DNA of 64,000 nucleotides from assembly GCF_050947875.1 (NCBI RefSeq), contig NC_134568.1:257348615-257412614 (forward strand). The letters are read 5' to 3'. Below the pieces are notes generated by a model. That model did no database searches, was not told the origin of the DNA, and saw nothing but the letters and a program-made list of their open reading frames with translations. Within the stretch, counting starts at the first letter, position 1, and every line of letters begins with the position of its first letter. The stretch comes from Dermacentor variabilis (lineage: Eukaryota; Arthropoda; Arachnida; Ixodida; Ixodidae). Of this stretch, positions 1 through 64,000 are shown piece by piece. The position numbers and the translations under genes were made by a program.

Positions 1-991
1 ATTCATTTGTTGTGTTGTGCAAAAAAAGCTGAAGGTCTGTTAAATTAGCCTGTACCATCTGAACTAGTTCGCAAGGTGCTGCACTGTGTTGTTATTTAAG
101 CAGCATGGTGAAGCTACCTTATGAACCCTGCCTTTACCGTATTTACTTGCAATCAAACTTGCCTCGGCTTTATTATTTGTAGGCTTCATAATGGTTTTGA
201 TTAACAACAACATAAAGGGTGCCTTTCGATTCTTCTCGTCTGCATTTGTGGGCACGCAACAAATCGCGAGCACCAACGATAGTGGCCACATTTACACTGA
301 TATGTTAGAAGTGTACCCTATTCATATGCCGCCGCTTGTAATGCAGCTAAGATATTCGCCCAGCCTTAGGGGAAACGTGCCGTTTTAGGATAGCAGTGAA
401 GACGAATGTTGCAGTTCCCGCAGCATGCCCGCCGTATTTTTCTATGTCACTGGCAGCTAAGCGCGCCCATCTCTGTTTCTGTCCCCTCAAAGTGGACATC
501 GCTACGTTACTGTCACAAGCTTGCCGATATTAACAATAATATTCATTACTGATACGGGAGAAACTGCCTTAGTGCTCGTAATGTACTCACGAGAAGAAAA
601 ATAATCGCGTTCGGTGCGTTCGGCTTGCTCCGATGGCCACCATTCTTTTGGGGGGTCCCGCACTGACAGCGGCAGCCGCTTGCTTGTCAACCCGCAACAA
701 ATGCGGGATGATAAAAAGAAAATGTTTCTTTTTGTGTCAAATTTAACCCGCGTAATGATCGCACCCCTGAATGTGCATCAATTTTTTTGACAGAAAAGTG
801 CGATCATTATGCGAGTAAATACGGTAATTTCAAGAAAGGTGCAAGGCTGGTTCACGATTTTTCGACACCCTCACCACTAGTGGCGCTGACTTCGTGGAGG
901 TATGCAGTTGCTAAGCAGCAGCCCAATATACAATGCATTACAAGGGTGTAATGCCACTGAAACCATGATTATGCACTTCTGCTGCATTTAA

Positions 992-1903
992 CCCTTTGAA
1001 GGTAGATTCTTTTTCGCCATATGCGACCGCCCAGGGCTGATTTTTTTTATTGCAGATTCCAATTCTTCTGAGGGACCTATTTTGAAAAAAAAAATTAACG
1101 TAATTTTTCTAGGGTGACTGTAAAGTGAGAAAAAAATATTTTGTATTGGTATATATGTACTGTTTATTCACGAATAACAACAATAAAAAAAAGGAAATAA
1201 ACATATAAGAATAAAAAACTTGATGCATTGTTGTACACATAGTTCAAGGCTTGGAAAATGCGCACACGAGAATATTTTGCAATCTCAAATGTTCCTGCTC
1301 TTACACTAATATTTACGAGCATAGCATAATCGAACTGCATAGGTGAGTGCACTCAAGAAAACTGTGTGGTTCTGCGCCTGTCGAAAAAGCAAAACGTGTG
1401 ACAGACTTCTGCTAATCTTCACCTTATTGCCAACCAGAAGCAATTAGGTAATTTTCGTGCGTTTCCAAAAAAGGAAAAGGAAATGCACGCACGGCGGCAT
1501 CCTTCCTATGCCCACCCCTGTGAGCACTAAGCGAGCGAGGAACAGGCGGTCGCCCTTTGAGCGATTAGTAACAAGATAGCCATCAGTTTTGCGAGCGCAA
1601 GAAGCCGAAACTGCCCGTGGAACAAAGCCCAAACCGCCACCTGCCCGTGGGTGCGCCATCGCGCGAGCAGTAGTATGTGGACACGCCGGAGCAAACTGGC
1701 TCTAAAACAAACCATGCAATGAAAACAGCGAGAGGGAGGCGCGAGAAAAAAATTCCCTGTATTCCCACATAGTGGCAGCACATGCCAGAAAAGAAAAAGT
1801 TAGGAAATAGAGGCACTTTACAGATGGCGCTGTAAATAGGCACCATCGATCATTTTGGGCTTGTTCGGGGCGCCGTATATTTACGTCATTGACCCTCAAA
1901 GGG
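992..1903. mobile_element. TTAA-flanked MITE (piggyBac-like target)
   Basis: The ends are inverted: CCCTTTGAAGGT at 992 and ACCCTCAAAGGG ending at 1903. Each is flanked by TTAA (988-991 and 1904-1907). The CCC start and TTAA duplication are as in piggyBac-type elements. There is no transposase; the short open frames inside lack any recognised domain. It is therefore read as a non-autonomous element of about 0.9 kb. Confidence 0.75.
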
Positions 1904-2466
1904 TTAAATAATGTTGGGTGTGCTGTTTACATGTGTTTACTCTAGGCATGTTGTATTTGTCATAGCCCATTTCAGCTCTTGATGAAAACAGACGCCATTT
2001 CAGATTAAACAGTCATTAAGTCTGTCATTATGTCAATGCTGGTGGTTTTCTTGTATTTTTTTGCCATGTAAAACTGAGAAAAAAATATTGCCAGCATGTT
2101 TGCTAGTGCATGCACAACATGGTCAGTTCAAGATACTGATATTCCATGGGGCTCCTTGCTTCTAGAAATACGCTGTCAGATCGTCGTAAGCTGAACAGCA
2201 GTTAGGTATCCATTAACCGAACGTGTAGCATGTGCACATGCAGTTCCTGTGTTTTATGCATTTCTCTAGGCTATGTTTTTGCTTCCGGCACAAATGGGAC
2301 GTTGCTTACTGCTTCTTTAAAGACAAAACACCTCAGAAACTTACCATACCGTCACTGTACTGCTTCTCGTCTTTCAGGCTTTGTAGACAGAGCACGTAAG
2401 GTGTACAAGTATAAGGCACTTGCATTGCATCTGCACTTTGGCATTAATTACAGATGCCGTGTGCTT

Positions 2467-2556
2467 GTACCGCTGAAATTAATCAACTTGTTCAAATGCT
2501 GAACTTTTTTTGTACTGCTGAACTTAATCAACCTGTTCAAATGCTGAACTTTCAGA
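2467..2556. repeat. 45-bp tandem duplication, two diverged copies
   Basis: Two copies begin GTACCGCTGAA (2467) and GTACTGCTGAA (2512), and each runs through AATCAAC and TTCAAATGCTGAACTTT. They differ at only a few positions. It is a simple local duplication inside an intron. Confidence 0.8.
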
Positions 2557-3023
2557 ACTTCTCTAAACTGGTTCATAGTGTTGCAGGTGAATTGAACGGA
2601 CCTAAAGAAGTCTGATTTAAGTGTGCACATCTAGAGTTTCGGAGATCTGCTCATTCACAGATATGGCCCGAAGTTGCCTATCATTTTAATGAAGACACTT
2701 TAGTGGTGTTTAAACCAAATAATTTTTCACCTCAGTCACAAGTTTTCGCTTTAGTTTCATGGGTGGAAGACCTGCACCTATGTGGAGGGAAGGTGTGTTT
2801 TGTGGTCTAAAACCATTTATTTTTATGAAATCGAGCAGCAAAGAAAATATAGGCAGTAATAAAGGAATGCTGTGAAACTTGCCGATGTCATAGTGGTCAC
2901 ACAAGATTGCTACCAGTCGTGCTTGAGGCTACTATAATAGCGTTTGCATTGTGCCAGTCTGTTTTCTGCACTTGCTTGTTGTGCAGATTAGCAGTACATT
3001 TCATGTGCTATTGGTCTTTGCAG

Positions 3024-63824
<60,801 letters not shown>

Positions 63825-64000
63825 GTGTGTATTTCTTGCTACCTTCTTAATTTGTTTTTCTTGGGGTTGAGTAGTCTGCTTTTCATTCTTCATTTGGCCT
63901 CACACTACAAGTTTGTTCGAGGAACTTCTGAAACTACTGACCTTGTGAAAGTAATGTTAGAATTGTCTTAGGATATATTCACCTTTTTGTCATGCACTGT
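63825..64000 (+). other. Intron 21, partial
   Basis: Begins with the donor GTGTGT and runs to the window end. No further exon is visible. Confidence 0.7.

Larger units (their letters stand above)
1..3023 (+). other. Upstream intron, partial
   Basis: No coding exon was recognised before the acceptor AG at 3022-3023. The stretch holds a TTAA-flanked MITE (992-1903), a 45-bp tandem duplication (2467-2556) and unassigned AT-rich sequence. Exon 1 opens in phase 0 and stays open upstream of the acceptor for some distance, so a short 5' extension cannot be excluded. I saw no promoter or convincing initiator ATG. Confidence 0.6.

Overview
The window is eukaryotic, intron-rich nuclear DNA carrying one host gene: the + strand of a CHD7/Kismet-type chromodomain helicase (CHD subfamily III). 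I placed 21 coding exons between 3024 and 63824. All have AG/GT borders and every junction keeps one reading frame, giving 5301 coding bases (1767 codons, about 8 % of the window). The gene is open at both ends: no start codon was found upstream and the BRK-domain end of the protein lies beyond 64000. In order the exons encode a proline-rich N-terminal part, Lys/Pro-rich low complexity, chromodomain 1, an interrupted chromodomain 2, the SNF2 ATPase (Walker A, DEAH, TGTPLQ), the C-terminal helicase lobe ([16 protein letters not shown]), a SANT/SLIDE-like region and an acidic linker.

The rest is intron packed with old transposable elements: pogo/Tigger elements and MITEs with TA target duplications, TTAA-flanked MITEs, a Mutator-like pseudogene, Penelope-like (PLE) remnants and foldbacks, LINE tails, a THAP-domain pseudogene and elements ending in CAGGGTGTCTACC. 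With the long introns, this mix suggests an ixodid tick or a close chelicerate. That assignment rests on remembered repeat families and was not tested by a search.

Layout: 1-3023 intron with a TTAA MITE; 3024-3320 exon 1; 3321-19717 a 16.4 kb transposon graveyard; 19718-26272 exons 2 and 3 around a MITE-rich intron; 26273-37012 introns around exon 4 with a foldback insertion and a rearranged PLE; 37013-41575 the ATPase exons; 41576-48426 an intron with two Tigger-like elements and a perfect 132-bp duplication; 48427-53803 ten closely spaced exons; 53804-63702 introns around exon 20 with two related composite elements and the THAP pseudogene; 63703-63824 exon 21.

The most notable points are a roughly 212-residue acidic insertion inside chromodomain 2, a possible in-frame alternative acceptor in the ATPase, and several nested insertions whose order can be read from target-site duplications. 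I saw no bacterial, viral, CRISPR, rRNA or convincing tRNA sequence.
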